In this document: one piece after another, positions 47,631-58,705 of the stretch
Numbering within the stretch: position 1 is the first letter of the stretch
Layout: each line of letters begins with the position of its first letter
Assembly: GCA_016213935.1 (NCBI GenBank)
Contig: JACQZG010000013.1
Location: forward strand, 1 to 64,000
Length of the DNA stretch: 64,000 bases
Reading direction: 5' to 3'
Origin: Nitrospirota bacterium
Lineage (GTDB): Bacteria; Nitrospirota; Thermodesulfovibrionia; UBA6902
Translations under genes and position numbers: made by a program
The notes under the pieces: generated by a model
What the model was told of the DNA's origin: nothing
The model's input: the letters and a program-made list of their open reading frames with translations, nothing else
The model's database searches: none

Positions 47631-48419
47631 TCAGGTTAAGCCCATTAGTTCGTCAATCTTGAGCCCTATGTCAACAGCCTTCATGAAAACGGTTCCTATA
47701 AGCACCGCGTCCACCCCGGTCTTTTCCAAAGCCTCTACATCAGCCCTTGTCTCGATGCCGCTCTCGCTCACTACAATCTTGCCCGGGGGAATGTCTTTCA
47801 AAAGATCAAAGGTTGTCTTCAGGTCAATTTTCAAAGTTGTCAAGTCCCTGTTGTTTATGCCGACAATCTCTGCTCCGCAACATAAAGCTGCATCAAGTTC
47901 CTTCAGGTCACGGACTTCAACGAGACAATCGAGAGAGAGTTCATTTGCCAACCCCATAAGATCCTGAAGCCGGGGCTTTTCAAGGGCGGCAGCAATCAGA
48001 AGCACCGCGTCAGCCCCGAAAGCCCTCGCCTCGTAAATCTGATAATCGTCAAAGATAAAATCCTTTCTCAAAAGCGGCTTCAGCGTAGCCCTTCTCGCGC
48101 TCTTCAGATAGCTGATACTCCCCTGAAAGTAACGCTCCTCGGTGAGAACGGATATTGCGGCAACACCCTTTTTGTCATAAATGGAGATGATCTTTTCGGG
48201 ATTAAAATCTTCTCTGATGAGCCCCTTTGACGGAGACGCCTTCTTAAGTTCAGCTATAAGTTTGAGGCGGGGACTGCCGCTCCTCTTCACCTCATCCCCG
48301 AACGGCCGTGTTTTATCAAGTTCTCCGATCACAGCCTTAAGTTCAGTCAAAGGCATAAGGCTTTTCACTGCCTTTAAATGATCTGCCTTATATTTTATAA
48401 TCTCCCGAAGAACGCTCAA
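47631..48419 (-). CDS. trpC: Indole-3-glycerol phosphate synthase
   Basis: [65 protein letters not shown]-like motif. Confidence 0.95.
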   Translation of the reverse strand: MSVLREIIKYKADHLKAVKSLMPLTELKAVIGELDKTRPFGDEVKRSGSPRLKLIAELKKASPSKGLIREDFNPEKIISIYDKKGVAAISVLTEERYFQGSISYLKSARRATLKPLLRKDFIFDDYQIYEARAFGADAVLLIAAALEKPRLQDLMGLANELSLDCLVEVRDLKELDAALCCGAEIVGINNRDLTTLKIDLKTTFDLLKDIPPGKIVVSESGIETRADVEALEKTGVDAVLIGTVFMKAVDIGLKIDELMGLT

Positions 48420-48913
48420 CTCTTCTTCTCAACTCTCTTGGCTTTCTTCAATACCTCAAGCGCCATCTTCTTTTTATAAGCTTTAAGTTTCTTTGCAAGG
48501 GCGGAATTTGAGGACTGAAGAACCTGCGCCGCGAATATCGCCGCGTTCTTTGCGCCCGCGTTTCCTACTGCCATTGTTGCGACAGGTATGCCCGGCGGCA
48601 TCTGCACAGTTGAATAAAGAGCGTCAACGCCTTTGAGAGGCGATGAATCTATCGGCACGCCTATAACAGGAAGAGTCGTGTGTGCGGCTATGACTCCCGC
48701 GAGGTGAGCCGCGCTTCCCGCGCCCGCGATGATGACCCCTATCCCATTTTTTTCAGCCTCAACCGCGAGCTTTACAGCCCTCTCAGGCGTCCTGTGCGCT
48801 GAAGCAACGGTCATCTTAAAGGGTATCCCGAACTCCTTTAATAATTTCGACGCATTCTCCATGACAGGCAGGTCTGAATCACTGCCCATTATGATCAATA
48901 CCTTTGGTTTCAT
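48416..48913 (-). CDS. purE: N5-carboxyaminoimidazole ribonucleotide mutase
   Basis: IIMGSDSDLPVM; VASAHRTPER; IIAGAGSAAHLAGVIAAHTTLPVIGVPI. Confidence 0.95.
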   Translation of the reverse strand: MKPKVLIIMGSDSDLPVMENASKLLKEFGIPFKMTVASAHRTPERAVKLAVEAEKNGIGVIIAGAGSAAHLAGVIAAHTTLPVIGVPIDSSPLKGVDALYSTVQMPPGIPVATMAVGNAGAKNAAIFAAQVLQSSNSALAKKLKAYKKKMALEVLKKAKRVEKKS

Positions 48914-48954
48914 ATCTTCTCTCCTTTGTTGGCTGACCGCTGAAAGCTGACGGC

Positions 48955-50235
48955 TTATTGATTTCTTTTTATTGCTTTGCCTCCAATATCTTTCCTGTAG
49001 TGCATCCCGTCAAAATGTATCTTCTCTATCGCTTTATAAGCATTCTCTTTTGCGGTTTTTATATCACTGCCCAGAGCAGTTACGCCTAACACGCGGCCGC
49101 CTGATGTCACAGTCTCACCCGAAGCATTAAGGCGGGTGCCGGCATGAAATACAAGGGCGTCATCTCTGCCGCTTAATGAATCCAGCCCCTTTATGGCCTT
49201 GCCTTTCTCATACTCGCCGGGATAACCTTTGGAAGATATCACAACGCATATAGATGACTTATCCTTCCACTTAAGCCGCATCTCGTCAAGCCTGCCCTGA
49301 GCAGTGAGTTTCATGACGTCAAAGAGATCTGATTCAAGCCTCATGAGTATAGGCTGCGCCTCGGGGTCTCCGAACCTGCAGTTGAACTCAAGGACATAAG
49401 GCCTTCCGCCGCATACCATTATGCCGGCATATAAAACCCCCCTGTAATTTATCTGTTCTCTCGCTATGCCCCGCATGAAAGGGGCCATGACCGTATCCAT
49501 TATCTCCTTCTCCAATTCAGGAGTTACGACCGGAGCCGGGCTGTAAGCGCCCATTCCTCCGGTATTGGGCCCTTCGTCATTGTCAAATATCCGTTTATGA
49601 TCCTGCGAAGAAGCGAGAGGGATGACATTACTGCCGTCTATCAGAACCATGAATGATGCTTCCTCTCCTTCCAGGCATTCCTCGACAACGACTTTGTTGC
49701 CGGCATCTCCGAACTTCCTCTCGATTATCATAGCCCTCAGCGCTTCGATCGCTTCATCAACCGTTTTGGCAATGATAACACCTTTCCCTGCGGCAAGGCC
49801 GTCAGCCTTAATAACGAGCGGGGCGCCTTTTAGCCTCACATGCTCTTCAGCTTCGGCCAAAGTCGTAAATGCCCTGTATTGGGCTGTAGGTATGCCGTAT
49901 TTGAGCATGAAGTCTTTTGCAAAGACCTTGCTCCCTTCAAACTGCGAGGCCTTCTTGTTGGGTCCGAATACCAGCCTCCCCTCCCTCTCAAATGCATCTG
50001 CAATGCCTTTAGTAAGCGGGTCTTCAGGCCCGACAACCGTAAGGTCGATTCCTTCGTACTTGGCGAAATTAAGAAGGGAATTTATGTCGTCCGCTTTTAT
50101 GTCAATACATTTTGCCAGACCGGCGATGCCAGCGTTGCCTGGCGCGCAGAATATCTTGTCAACCCTTGAACTCTGCTTAAGCTTCCATACAAGGGCGTGT
50201 TCCCTGCCCCCGCTTCCTACCACAAGAACCTTCAA
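48955..50235 (-). CDS. purD: Phosphoribosylamine-glycine ligase
   Basis: VLVVGSGGREHALVWKL; KADGLAAGKGV; PNTGGMGAYSPAPVV; FNCRFGDPEAQ. Confidence 0.96.
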   Translation of the reverse strand: MKVLVVGSGGREHALVWKLKQSSRVDKIFCAPGNAGIAGLAKCIDIKADDINSLLNFAKYEGIDLTVVGPEDPLTKGIADAFEREGRLVFGPNKKASQFEGSKVFAKDFMLKYGIPTAQYRAFTTLAEAEEHVRLKGAPLVIKADGLAAGKGVIIAKTVDEAIEALRAMIIERKFGDAGNKVVVEECLEGEEASFMVLIDGSNVIPLASSQDHKRIFDNDEGPNTGGMGAYSPAPVVTPELEKEIMDTVMAPFMRGIAREQINYRGVLYAGIMVCGGRPYVLEFNCRFGDPEAQPILMRLESDLFDVMKLTAQGRLDEMRLKWKDKSSICVVISSKGYPGEYEKGKAIKGLDSLSGRDDALVFHAGTRLNASGETVTSGGRVLGVTALGSDIKTAKENAYKAIEKIHFDGMHYRKDIGGKAIKRNQ

Positions 50236-50278
50236 ATTACCCCCTTAAAGCTGATAGCTGTCAGCTATAAGCTATTTG

Positions 50279-51838
50279 TTAATGCCTGAAATGCCTCATG
50301 CCCGTAAATATCATCGCGATATTGTGCTCGTCAGCGGCGGCAATGGTATCGCTGTCCTTTATCGAGCCGCCGGGCTGTATCACGGCTGTCGCGCCTGCCT
50401 GAGCTAAAACATCTATGCCGTCCCTGTTGGGGAAGAAGGCATCGGAGGCAACGGCAGAGCCTTTAAGCGATATATTGTAATTGCCGGCCTTCATCACCGC
50501 GAGCCTTGCAGAGTCAACCCTGCTTGTCTGTCCGCAGCCGATTCCGAGGGTGCGGTCTTTTGAGGCGTAGATTATCGCGTTTGACTTCATGTGCTTGCAG
50601 ACCCTCCACGCAAAAGCCATTGCTTCGTACTCATCATGGGTCGGCTCTCTTTTAGTGACGACCTTGCATGACCTGAGTTCATTTATCATGCCGTTGTCCC
50701 TCTCCTGCAAAAGCAGCCCGCCCTGTATCTTCCTCATCTCAAAGCCCGTGATATCCTTTGATATATCAAGCTCAAGAAGCCTGATATTGGGCTTTGTGCT
50801 AATCAGTTTTAACGCCGCGTCATCAAAGCCCGGCGCAATAATTATCTCAATAAAGAGGCTGAGTATCTCTTTTGCAGTCGCCTCGTCAACTTTTTTGTTA
50901 AGTGATATAACTCCCCCGAATGCAGAGACCGGGTCTGTCTCAAACGCCTTTCTGTATGCCTCGCTGAGCGTGTCAGCAGATGCAACGCCGCAGGGATTAT
51001 TGTGCTTCACTATAACGGCAGTCGGCCTGTCATTGAATTCTTTTGCAAGGTCTATGACCGCGCTCGAATCAAGATAGTTATTAAATGACATCTCCTTGCC
51101 CTGAAGTATCTTTGCGTCAACAAGTGAAAGCCCGCTGTAAAGAGGTTCCCTGTAAACAGCAGCCTTCTGGTGAGGGTTCTCCCCATATCTTACATCATAG
51201 ATTTTTCTGTAGCTCTTATTGAAATTCTGCGGGAATGTCTCTGACTGTTCGCCCTGAGCGTTTAGATAGTTGGATATAAGCGTATCGTATTGCGCCGTGT
51301 GCGAGAATACCTTCTTTGCGAGATAAAATTTTGTCTCGTGACTTACAGCGCCGCCGGACTTCATCTCAGCAAGCACCTTTGAATAATCAGCAGGGTCAAC
51401 GATAACAGCGACGTCCCTGTAATTCTTTGAAGCCGCCCTTATCATCGTGGGCCCGCCAATATCTATATTCTCAATCGCGGTCTCAAGCGATACGCCGGGC
51501 TTTGACACGGTCTGCTCAAAAGGATAGAGGTTCACAACAACCATGTCAATGGATGAAATGCCGTGCTTCTCTATCTCCTCCTTATCCTTTGCGTTATCCC
51601 TTCTCCAGAGGAGTCCGCCGTGTATCTTGGGATGGAGCGTTTTGAGCCTGCCGTCCATCATCTCAGGAAATCCTGTATGCTCCGAGACATCCTTCACCTT
51701 TATCCCTGCGTCTTTCAAAGTCTTTGCAGTGCCGCCCGTTGATAGTATCTCAACGCCAAACCCGCTTAACTCTTTTGCAAATTCAACAATGCCCTTCTTG
51801 TCCGAGACGCTTAGAAGCGCCCTCTTTATCCCTGCCAT
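50279..51838 (-). CDS. purH: Bifunctional AICAR formyltransferase/IMP cyclohydrolase
   Basis: [52 protein letters not shown]-terminal FTGMRHFRH. Confidence 0.96.
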   Translation of the reverse strand: MAGIKRALLSVSDKKGIVEFAKELSGFGVEILSTGGTAKTLKDAGIKVKDVSEHTGFPEMMDGRLKTLHPKIHGGLLWRRDNAKDKEEIEKHGISSIDMVVVNLYPFEQTVSKPGVSLETAIENIDIGGPTMIRAASKNYRDVAVIVDPADYSKVLAEMKSGGAVSHETKFYLAKKVFSHTAQYDTLISNYLNAQGEQSETFPQNFNKSYRKIYDVRYGENPHQKAAVYREPLYSGLSLVDAKILQGKEMSFNNYLDSSAVIDLAKEFNDRPTAVIVKHNNPCGVASADTLSEAYRKAFETDPVSAFGGVISLNKKVDEATAKEILSLFIEIIIAPGFDDAALKLISTKPNIRLLELDISKDITGFEMRKIQGGLLLQERDNGMINELRSCKVVTKREPTHDEYEAMAFAWRVCKHMKSNAIIYASKDRTLGIGCGQTSRVDSARLAVMKAGNYNISLKGSAVASDAFFPNRDGIDVLAQAGATAVIQPGGSIKDSDTIAAADEHNIAMIFTGMRHFRH

Positions 51839-51887
51839 TTCTCCTCCGTGTTTTTATTTATAGTTTGATTGTAAAATAAGTTTGGTT

Positions 51888-51968
51888 GTCATACTCGCGG
51901 AAGCGGGTATCCAGAATCTTTTTTTTATAAGAAAATAGATTCCGGCTTACGACCTGCCGGAATGACAG
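51888..51968. repeat. Imperfect palindromic REP/MITE-like repeat (GTCATACTCGCGGAAGCGGGTATCCAG...CCGGAATGACA)
   Basis: Ends are imperfect inverted copies of GTCATTCC-type sequence; in purH-radC intergenic gap. Confidence 0.6.
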
Positions 51969-51983
51969 ACACAAAAAACAATT

Positions 51984-52682
51984 TTATTTCTGTATATACC
52001 CCTTCTCAAATAAGCTCATATATCCGCCGTCTGCAATGATGATATGATCAAGAACCTCTATCCCGACTATCTTTCCCGTTTCAACCAGCCGCTCTGTGAT
52101 TGTTATGTCATCCCTGCTCGGCGTCGTATCGCCGCTTGGGTGATTATGCACAAAGAGCACTGATGCTGACGCCTCTTTTATCGCGCTTCTGAATACCTCC
52201 CTCGGATGAACAAGCGAAGATGTCAGAGTGCCTTCTGATACAACAGTCTCTTTGAATATCCTGTTCTTGGTATCGAGCAGGGCGCAAAGAAACCTCTCTT
52301 TTTTGAGGCCGTAAAATTTCGGCCTGTAGTAATCAAACACATCACTGCTCTTTTTAAATGAGGGCTTGCCTGAACCTTCCTGAGCCTCGCTTGACATGAG
52401 CCGCCTTCCGAGTTCAAAGGCCGCCTTAAGCTGCGCGAGCTTTGCGCTGCCTATGCCCTTTACCTTTGAAAACTCGGCTAATGAAGCAGCTTCTATCTCT
52501 TTCACGCTGCCGAATTCCGTCAGAAGCTCCCTCGCAAGTTCAATGGCGCTCTTCTTCCTCCCGCCTGTCCTCAGGATGATCGCCATCAGCTGAGCGGTGC
52601 TCAGTTCGTCAGCGCCGAACTTCAAAAGCCTCTCCCTGGGCCTCTCATCCTCAGGCCAGCTCTTTATGCTCTGGTATTCCAT
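51984..52682 (-). CDS. radC: RadC/JAB-domain DNA repair-like protein
   Basis: HNHPSGDTTPSRDDITITERL; EVLDHIIIADGGYMSLFEKG. Confidence 0.93.
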   Translation of the reverse strand: MEYQSIKSWPEDERPRERLLKFGADELSTAQLMAIILRTGGRKKSAIELARELLTEFGSVKEIEAASLAEFSKVKGIGSAKLAQLKAAFELGRRLMSSEAQEGSGKPSFKKSSDVFDYYRPKFYGLKKERFLCALLDTKNRIFKETVVSEGTLTSSLVHPREVFRSAIKEASASVLFVHNHPSGDTTPSRDDITITERLVETGKIVGIEVLDHIIIADGGYMSLFEKGYIQK

Positions 52683-52845
52683 AGAGATTAAAGGTAAGTT
52701 TCCGGAAAAAAGTAATGAATTATAACCTATAGTCAGGCAAAAATGTAACAGAGAATGGGCAGGTTAAATTACTGGAATAACTCCCTATGAACTTCTCTTT
52801 AACAAACAGGAAGATAAGGATTTGCCAAGCTTCATCAGCTCTATG

Positions 52846-52983
52846 CTAAGCCACTACTTTTGTATTTTGCCCAAAATCCTTATCCATTCTCGCCAGGGCA
52901 AGGAAGGCCTGCGAAATGGAATCAATCTCTTTCGGGGACAGCTTTTTACTCTTCTTGTTTTCAACAATGCACTCGTACAACAC
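52846..52983 (-). CDS. Possible small ORF downstream of rph (45 aa)
   Basis: GTG start; VLYECIVENKKSKKLSPKEIDSISQAFLALARMDKDFGQNTKVVA; no recognisable family. Confidence 0.25.
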   Translation of the reverse strand: MLYECIVENKKSKKLSPKEIDSISQAFLALARMDKDFGQNTKVVA

Positions 52984-52990
52984 CTACAAC

Positions 52991-53710
52991 TCACTCCCTC
53001 AGCGCCTTCTTCTGTATCTCCACGATCTCGCTGATGCCGGAAGTGGCAAGGTGGAGCATTTTGTGAAACTGTTTATTATCAAAAGGCGTTGTCTCCGCCG
53101 TGCCCTGTATCTCTATGAACTTTCCGGAGCCTGTCATGACGACATTCATATCGACCTCTGCCTTTGAATCTTCAATATATTCGAGGTCAAGCCTCGGCTC
53201 TCCCTCGATTATCCCGACGCTTACCGCGGCGACATAATCTTTAACCGGGTCTTTTTTTATTACCCCGTTTTTCATTGCATATGCGACGGCATCCCTAAGC
53301 GCCACGAATGCCCCCGTTATCGAGGCTGTTCTTGTCCCTCCGTCAGCCTGGATCACGTCGCAGTCAAGCCATATGGTTATCTCTCCAAGCGCCTCAAGGT
53401 CAACTACCGCTCTCATCGACCTGCCTATCAGCCTCTGTATCTCATGCGTCCTCCCGCCTATCTTCCCCTTTGAAGATTCCCTGAATGTCCTTGTTGAGGT
53501 CGCGCGCGGAAGCATCCCGTATTCGGCAGTGACCCATCCCTTGCCTTTATCTCTGAGAAAAGGCGGGACATTATTTTCAATGGAAGCGCTGCATATTATT
53601 CTTGTGGAGCCCATTTCTATGAGGACAGAGCCCTCAGCGGTTTTAATATAGTTTCTTTTGAGCTTTATCTTTCTGAGCTCGTCAGCTTTTCTGTTATGCG
53701 GACGCATCAA
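52991..53710 (-). CDS. rph: Ribonuclease PH
   Basis: [61 protein letters not shown]. Confidence 0.96.
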   Translation of the reverse strand: MMRPHNRKADELRKIKLKRNYIKTAEGSVLIEMGSTRIICSASIENNVPPFLRDKGKGWVTAEYGMLPRATSTRTFRESSKGKIGGRTHEIQRLIGRSMRAVVDLEALGEITIWLDCDVIQADGGTRTASITGAFVALRDAVAYAMKNGVIKKDPVKDYVAAVSVGIIEGEPRLDLEYIEDSKAEVDMNVVMTGSGKFIEIQGTAETTPFDNKQFHKMLHLATSGISEIVEIQKKALRE

Positions 53711-54519
53711 TTTCCCCCAAGTTCTATTTTTGTGATATTTGAAATCCCGCTCCCGAGAAACCCCATCCCTGTTCTGGCGAATTTATCCGGAGAGTCAGTG
53801 ACGAAAAACTTCCTTGAAGGGCCAGTATTCCCTTCGCGCAGAAGCCCTTTCTCCAGCAGTATCCGCCTCGCCTCTTTTGCGGTCTCAACGGCAGAGTCTA
53901 TGAGAGGGATTGCGGCTACGGAAGATATTATATCTTTTATCATAGGATAATGCGTGCATCCGAGGACAAGCGCGTCAAAACTCCCCTCTCTAAGAGGGGC
54001 CAGGTATTTTCTGACGACAAGCGTCGTGATCTCTCCCTCAACCCAACCCTCCTCCACAAGCGGGACAAATAGCGGGCAGGCGATCCCGGTCACATTTATG
54101 CTCCCGTCAATGGCCTTAATAGCCTTCTCATACGACCCGCTTCTTATGGTGGTCTCTGTTCCTATGACAGCGATATTTTTATGCTCTGTCATGAAGGCCG
54201 CAGCCCTTGCGCCTGGATTTACCACCCCCACTACCGGCACAGGCACCTCTTCAGAAATCCTTCCGAGGCTGACTGAAGACGAGGTGTTGCACGCGACAAT
54301 CAGGAGCTTTATCCCCTTTGAAAGAATAAACCTGGCGCACTCAAGCGAATATTTCGTGACCGTCTCAGGAGACCTCGCGCCGTAAGGCACCCTTGCCGTA
54401 TCTCCCAAATAAATAATATCTTCGGCGGGAAGCTCCCTCATCACTTCCTTCATCACAGTTAGGCCGCCCACGCCCGAATCGAATATTCCGATGGATTTAT
54501 TGCATTCCGGCACTTTCAA
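53707..54519 (-). CDS. murI: Glutamate racemase
   Basis: [45 protein letters not shown]. Confidence 0.95.
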   Translation of the reverse strand: MKVPECNKSIGIFDSGVGGLTVMKEVMRELPAEDIIYLGDTARVPYGARSPETVTKYSLECARFILSKGIKLLIVACNTSSSVSLGRISEEVPVPVVGVVNPGARAAAFMTEHKNIAVIGTETTIRSGSYEKAIKAIDGSINVTGIACPLFVPLVEEGWVEGEITTLVVRKYLAPLREGSFDALVLGCTHYPMIKDIISSVAAIPLIDSAVETAKEARRILLEKGLLREGNTGPSRKFFVTDSPDKFARTGMGFLGSGISNITKIELGGN

Positions 54520-55072
54520 TCTCTTCTCCTACAGGCCTTGATATATCTATATGCCCTGCAAGGCTTTCGGCCTCTTTGCCCTGTATAAGTATCTTCATTG
54601 CAGTAAATCCGGGGACAGACTCCTTTATCTTCCCGTAAAGGCCGGAGATGACATTAAATTCCTTAAACACATCGCCCTGAAAATTCCTGACAAGCCCTGC
54701 GCTGAGGTCAATGTAGATCACGCCGCTTCTGTCCATATAAAGGTCAAGCAGTTCAACCTCATAAGTCCTCATGAACTCCGTTATAACGCTCCCGGCAGCC
54801 GCGAGCGCCGCGTCTTCCCTGAAACCCTCTTCAGAAGAAGCGCCTGAGCTATTTCCGTAAAGTTCAGGGGAAGGCATCTTCTCTTCATCTTCCGATAATG
54901 ATTTGTTCCTTGAGTGTATCTCTGAGATAAATGCCGATTCGAAAGTGAACTTCGGCTTTAAATAAATATAACTCGCCAGTGACGCTGTGACGAAAACCGC
55001 CGCAGCCAGGAGGATAAAGCTCCAGGGGTTTCCCTTCTTTCTAACTTTCCTTTTCTGCCGTGAGCTTTTCAT
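54497..55072 (-). CDS. GerMN-domain-like membrane-anchored protein
   Basis: N-terminal TM; DRSGVIYIDLSAGLVRNFQGD...NVISGLYGKIKESVPGFTAMKILIQGKEAESLAGHIDISRP. Confidence 0.78.
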   Translation of the reverse strand: MKSSRQKRKVRKKGNPWSFILLAAAVFVTASLASYIYLKPKFTFESAFISEIHSRNKSLSEDEEKMPSPELYGNSSGASSEEGFREDAALAAAGSVITEFMRTYEVELLDLYMDRSGVIYIDLSAGLVRNFQGDVFKEFNVISGLYGKIKESVPGFTAMKILIQGKEAESLAGHIDISRPVGEEIESAGMQ

Positions 55073-55742
55073 AATTCTCTATGCCTTTATATATCGCATC
55101 AGCGATCTCAGCCTGAAGCTCGCTTGAGTAAGAAGCGTCATCGAATGAAGGAAGTTCTATCAGCAAAGCGGCCGCGCCGACCCTTGAAAGCATGCTGTAA
55201 GGAAGCGGTTTCGCAATAACCCGCTCTCTGCCGAACCCCTTTCCGAGCGCATTCTCCATGGATTTGAGGAGCTCCGCGGTCCTCAACTGATAATCATGCT
55301 GCCCGCTCTCCGCAAGATAGGGTTTTAATTCCTCTGAGGGGCCTGCAGCTAAGGGCACATAGATGACTATCTCCTGATGATTGCCGACGTGAAGGCTCAG
55401 AAATATATCAGCCTCTTCCTTTGAAGATAGGTTCACCCTGTCGGCAAACGACATTAAATGGTCGCCGCTTCTTGTAGCAGAAGCCCTGAAGCCGCCTCTG
55501 CCCGCAAGCGCGGCAATTCTCTTTGCTATGTCAAGAACGACTCCTTTTTCGTTTAACTGCCCCTTTATTATCCCGTAATCAGGCCCGCCGTGGCCCGGGT
55601 CTATTACAACGGATTTCGCCCGTCCGGATTTTGCCATAAGCTTTTTATCCCCTTCAAAGGCCGCCATTAAATAGTCAGTTTCTTGAGCAGCCGCGATATG
55701 AGCAAACTGCAGTAGCAATAGCAGAAGAGGAACTTTTTTCAT
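55041..55742 (-). CDS. N-acetylmuramoyl-L-alanine amidase (Amidase_3)
   Basis: VVIDPGHGGPDYGI; SLHVGNHQ; LLIELPSFDD. Confidence 0.88.
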   Translation of the reverse strand: MKKVPLLLLLLQFAHIAAAQETDYLMAAFEGDKKLMAKSGRAKSVVIDPGHGGPDYGIIKGQLNEKGVVLDIAKRIAALAGRGGFRASATRSGDHLMSFADRVNLSSKEEADIFLSLHVGNHQEIVIYVPLAAGPSEELKPYLAESGQHDYQLRTAELLKSMENALGKGFGRERVIAKPLPYSMLSRVGAAALLIELPSFDDASYSSELQAEIADAIYKGIENYEKLTAEKES

Positions 55743-55887
55743 GATGAAAATTTTAGCATTTATTAGAGCTTATATGCCATGTTAATGCAATAACCTTTAT
55801 AATTTTTATATTCTGTTGTAAAGTATAAATTGTTCAAATCAGCCAATCCTATTCATATAATAATAATTTTATAAAGGAGGCTTTGTA

Positions 55888-57249
55888 ATGGCAGGGACAA
55901 TCGAGAGATTAAAAAAATGCATCTCCGTTTCTAACGGCGAGGTTGGGATTAAAGAAGCCGGCGCGGCAAGAGATATCATGGATAGCCTCATTTACGAGGC
56001 TGTCTTTACCGCGGATGAAGCGCGGAAAAAGAACCTTTTGAGGCTTGTTATAGAGATCGCCAAAAAAATGGGCGCGGTGCCTTCTTCCATCCAGTCGATA
56101 TATGAGGAGATGGGAAGAAGCTACCCCGGTTTCACCGTGCCAGCAATAAATATTAGAGGGCTCACATACGATGTCGCTAAAGTGATATTCAGAAAGGCGA
56201 ACGAGATGAATGTCGGAGCCATGATATTTGAGATCGCCCGCTCCGAGATAGGTTATACAAAACAGAAGCCGCTTGAGTATTCCGCGGTAGTTCTCGCGGC
56301 GGCTGTCAGAGAGGGATATAAGGGGCCGGTATTCATACAGGGCGACCACTTTCAGTTGATAAGAAAGAATTATCTCGCTGACCCGAAGCCTGAAACAGAA
56401 TATGTCAAAGGGCTTATCAAAGAGGCGGTTGAGGCAGAATTCTACAATATAGACCTCGACACATCAACGCTTGTTGACCTCGATAAAAAAGATCTCAAAG
56501 AAGAGCAGAGACCGAACTTTGAAGCTGCCGCTGACCTCGCCTCTTTCATTCGAGGTATAGAGCCCAAAGGCGTCACAGTCTCTGTCGGCGGGGAGATAGG
56601 GGAGATAGGCGGCAAAAACAGCACGCCTGAAGAGCTTAGGGCATATCTTGACGGTTTTAAAGAGACGATGAAGTCAGGCAAGGGAGTAAGCAAACTGAGC
56701 GTACAGTCAGGCACATCTCACGGCGGGGTCGTGCTTCCCGACGGCTCTCTCGCTAAGGTGAAGATAGATTTTGAGACCTTGAGAAAGATGTCAGAAGTCG
56801 CAAGAAAAGAATACGGCCTTTCCGGAGCCGTGCAGCACGGCGCGTCAACTTTGCCGGATGAGGCATTCCACATGTTCCCCGAGACAGGCACTTCAGAGGT
56901 ACATCTTGCAACAGGATTTCAGAATATCATATACGACAGCCCTTCCCTTCCCGCTTCATTCAAGAACGAGATTTATGAATACCTCAAGACTGAATGCGCC
57001 AAGGAGAGAAAAGAGGGCCAGACAGAGGAGCAGTTCTTTTACAGCACCCGCAAGAAGGGATTCGGCACTTTGAAGAAGAAGTGGTGGGACCTTCCGGCAG
57101 AAGTAAAAACACCCATCATGAAAGAGCTTGAAGACAAGTTCGATCTCCTCTTTAATAAATTGAAAGTCGGAAACACTAAAGATTATGTTAACAATCACAT
57201 GAAGGTTGTTGCCGTTGAAAAGAAAGTCGCAGATAATGTCTTAGGATAA
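55888..57249 (+). CDS. Class II fructose-bisphosphate aldolase-like protein
   Basis: FIQGDHFQL; VGGEIGEIGGKNSTPEEL; SVQSGTSHGGVVLPDG; GLSGAVQHGASTLPDEAF. Confidence 0.85.
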   Translation: MAGTIERLKKCISVSNGEVGIKEAGAARDIMDSLIYEAVFTADEARKKNLLRLVIEIAKKMGAVPSSIQSIYEEMGRSYPGFTVPAINIRGLTYDVAKVIFRKANEMNVGAMIFEIARSEIGYTKQKPLEYSAVVLAAAVREGYKGPVFIQGDHFQLIRKNYLADPKPETEYVKGLIKEAVEAEFYNIDLDTSTLVDLDKKDLKEEQRPNFEAAADLASFIRGIEPKGVTVSVGGEIGEIGGKNSTPEELRAYLDGFKETMKSGKGVSKLSVQSGTSHGGVVLPDGSLAKVKIDFETLRKMSEVARKEYGLSGAVQHGASTLPDEAFHMFPETGTSEVHLATGFQNIIYDSPSLPASFKNEIYEYLKTECAKERKEGQTEEQFFYSTRKKGFGTLKKKWWDLPAEVKTPIMKELEDKFDLLFNKLKVGNTKDYVNNHMKVVAVEKKVADNVLG

Positions 57250-57262
57250 TTATTGAGACAAG

Positions 57263-57304
57263 AAAGCCCGCCTCGAAGTTTCGGGGCGGGCTTTATAATT
57301 TTTT
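57263..57304. terminator. Rho-independent terminator between converging aldolase and pfk genes
   Basis: AAAGCCCGCC-TCGAAGTTTCGG-GGCGGGCTTT followed by ATAATTTTTT; likely bidirectional. Confidence 0.85.
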
Positions 57305-57315
57305 ACTATTAGCCT

Positions 57316-58527
57316 CTAATGCATCCTCTCTATCTCGCCCTTCTCTTCTGATACCTCAGGTTTGTAAGCTCCCGGCTTCCTGCCGAAACAGACGCCGAGC
57401 GTTTCATAGAAAGAGACTATATCGAGGCTGACATGTCTCTGCTTTATAACCTCTGCCGTAGGCTTGTAAGATATCTTTGTTCCCTGAACCTTGACGACCG
57501 TATTCCAGCCAAGCCCTTTTGTAAGGAGTATCACAGCAGCGCCTCCTGCCTCTTTTCCGAAGTTGGTGTCATAAGCTGATGACGCGCCCGAACGCACCAG
57601 ATGCCCCGGCGTCACCTCACGCACTTCAGGTATCTTGTAAACGCCCGGCACAAACATGCCTGTTCTCTTCATGAACTCCTTGATATCAGGGTCCTCCTTC
57701 ATCCTCTTCTCAAGCTGCTGCCTTACGTACTTGCCGGCGCCTGCAAGCTTCTTATGCCCGAAGGCGTCAACGCCAGCTGACTCATCATAGAGCAATTCCC
57801 CTGAAGCGGTAGTCACACCTTCCGCAGCTACAATGGAATATGTGCCTGCCTTCACATCGCTACGCTCTATCCTCGCAAGGAACCTCTGCTTCACATGCGC
57901 GTACACGACATCAAAATCAACGGGTATCTCAGGTATCAAAATACAGTCAGCATCAGCGCCGATGCCGCCCCTGAAAGCGGTATGCCCGGCATACCTGCCG
58001 AACGCCTCAAACACGATGACACGATTGTGTGTATTGCCCGTGGTCTTGAGGTCTCTCACAAAGTCGGCTATCCTGTTAATCGCAGAATCTCCGCCCACGC
58101 TGTAGGTCTGCAAGTCAAGGTCCATGGTTTTAGGCGCGTGCACGCATGTTATGCCCTGCGCCGCAAGGTCTACCATGACACTGCCTGAATCATCACCTCC
58201 GCTTATTACCAGCCCGCCGATGTTGAACTTCTCCAGCCCCTTCTTTATCCTCTCATACTTCTTTTCATCTTCTATCTTCTTAACCTTTACCCTTGAGTTC
58301 CCTGCCTCGGAGCCTGCCATGCCAGCGTCAATCAGGTCAAGCCTCTCAGGCGTTAGAATAACGACCTTCTCCATATCTATGAGGTTGTAGAGCCCGGCAT
58401 ATCCGTTAGGTATAATGACCGCCTCAATACCCATGGAATTTGCCATCTGCGCCGCGCCCTTGATAACTCCGTTAATGCCTCCGCAGTCACCGCCGCTTGT
58501 AAGTATACCTATTCTTTTAATGTTCAT
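57316..58527 (-). CDS. pfkA: 6-phosphofructokinase
   Basis: IGILTSGGDCGGINGVI; ISGGDDSG; PKTMDLDLQTYSVGGDSAI (PPi-type-like variation); GRYAGHTAFRGG. Confidence 0.88.
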   Translation of the reverse strand: MNIKRIGILTSGGDCGGINGVIKGAAQMANSMGIEAVIIPNGYAGLYNLIDMEKVVILTPERLDLIDAGMAGSEAGNSRVKVKKIEDEKKYERIKKGLEKFNIGGLVISGGDDSGSVMVDLAAQGITCVHAPKTMDLDLQTYSVGGDSAINRIADFVRDLKTTGNTHNRVIVFEAFGRYAGHTAFRGGIGADADCILIPEIPVDFDVVYAHVKQRFLARIERSDVKAGTYSIVAAEGVTTASGELLYDESAGVDAFGHKKLAGAGKYVRQQLEKRMKEDPDIKEFMKRTGMFVPGVYKIPEVREVTPGHLVRSGASSAYDTNFGKEAGGAAVILLTKGLGWNTVVKVQGTKISYKPTAEVIKQRHVSLDIVSFYETLGVCFGRKPGAYKPEVSEEKGEIERMH

Positions 58528-58705
58528 ATTGATACTCCTTTCTTTAAGAGATTATTTCCGAATAATGCGTAAATTTTACCACATTACATTATCGTCTGCC
58601 AGAATTAAATTGATGCAGAAAAATATTTGCTATCTTGTTAATACAATATATAATTTAGTTATTGTTTAGTCTAAAAATCCAACATACATTTAACGAGGTG
58701 AGATC

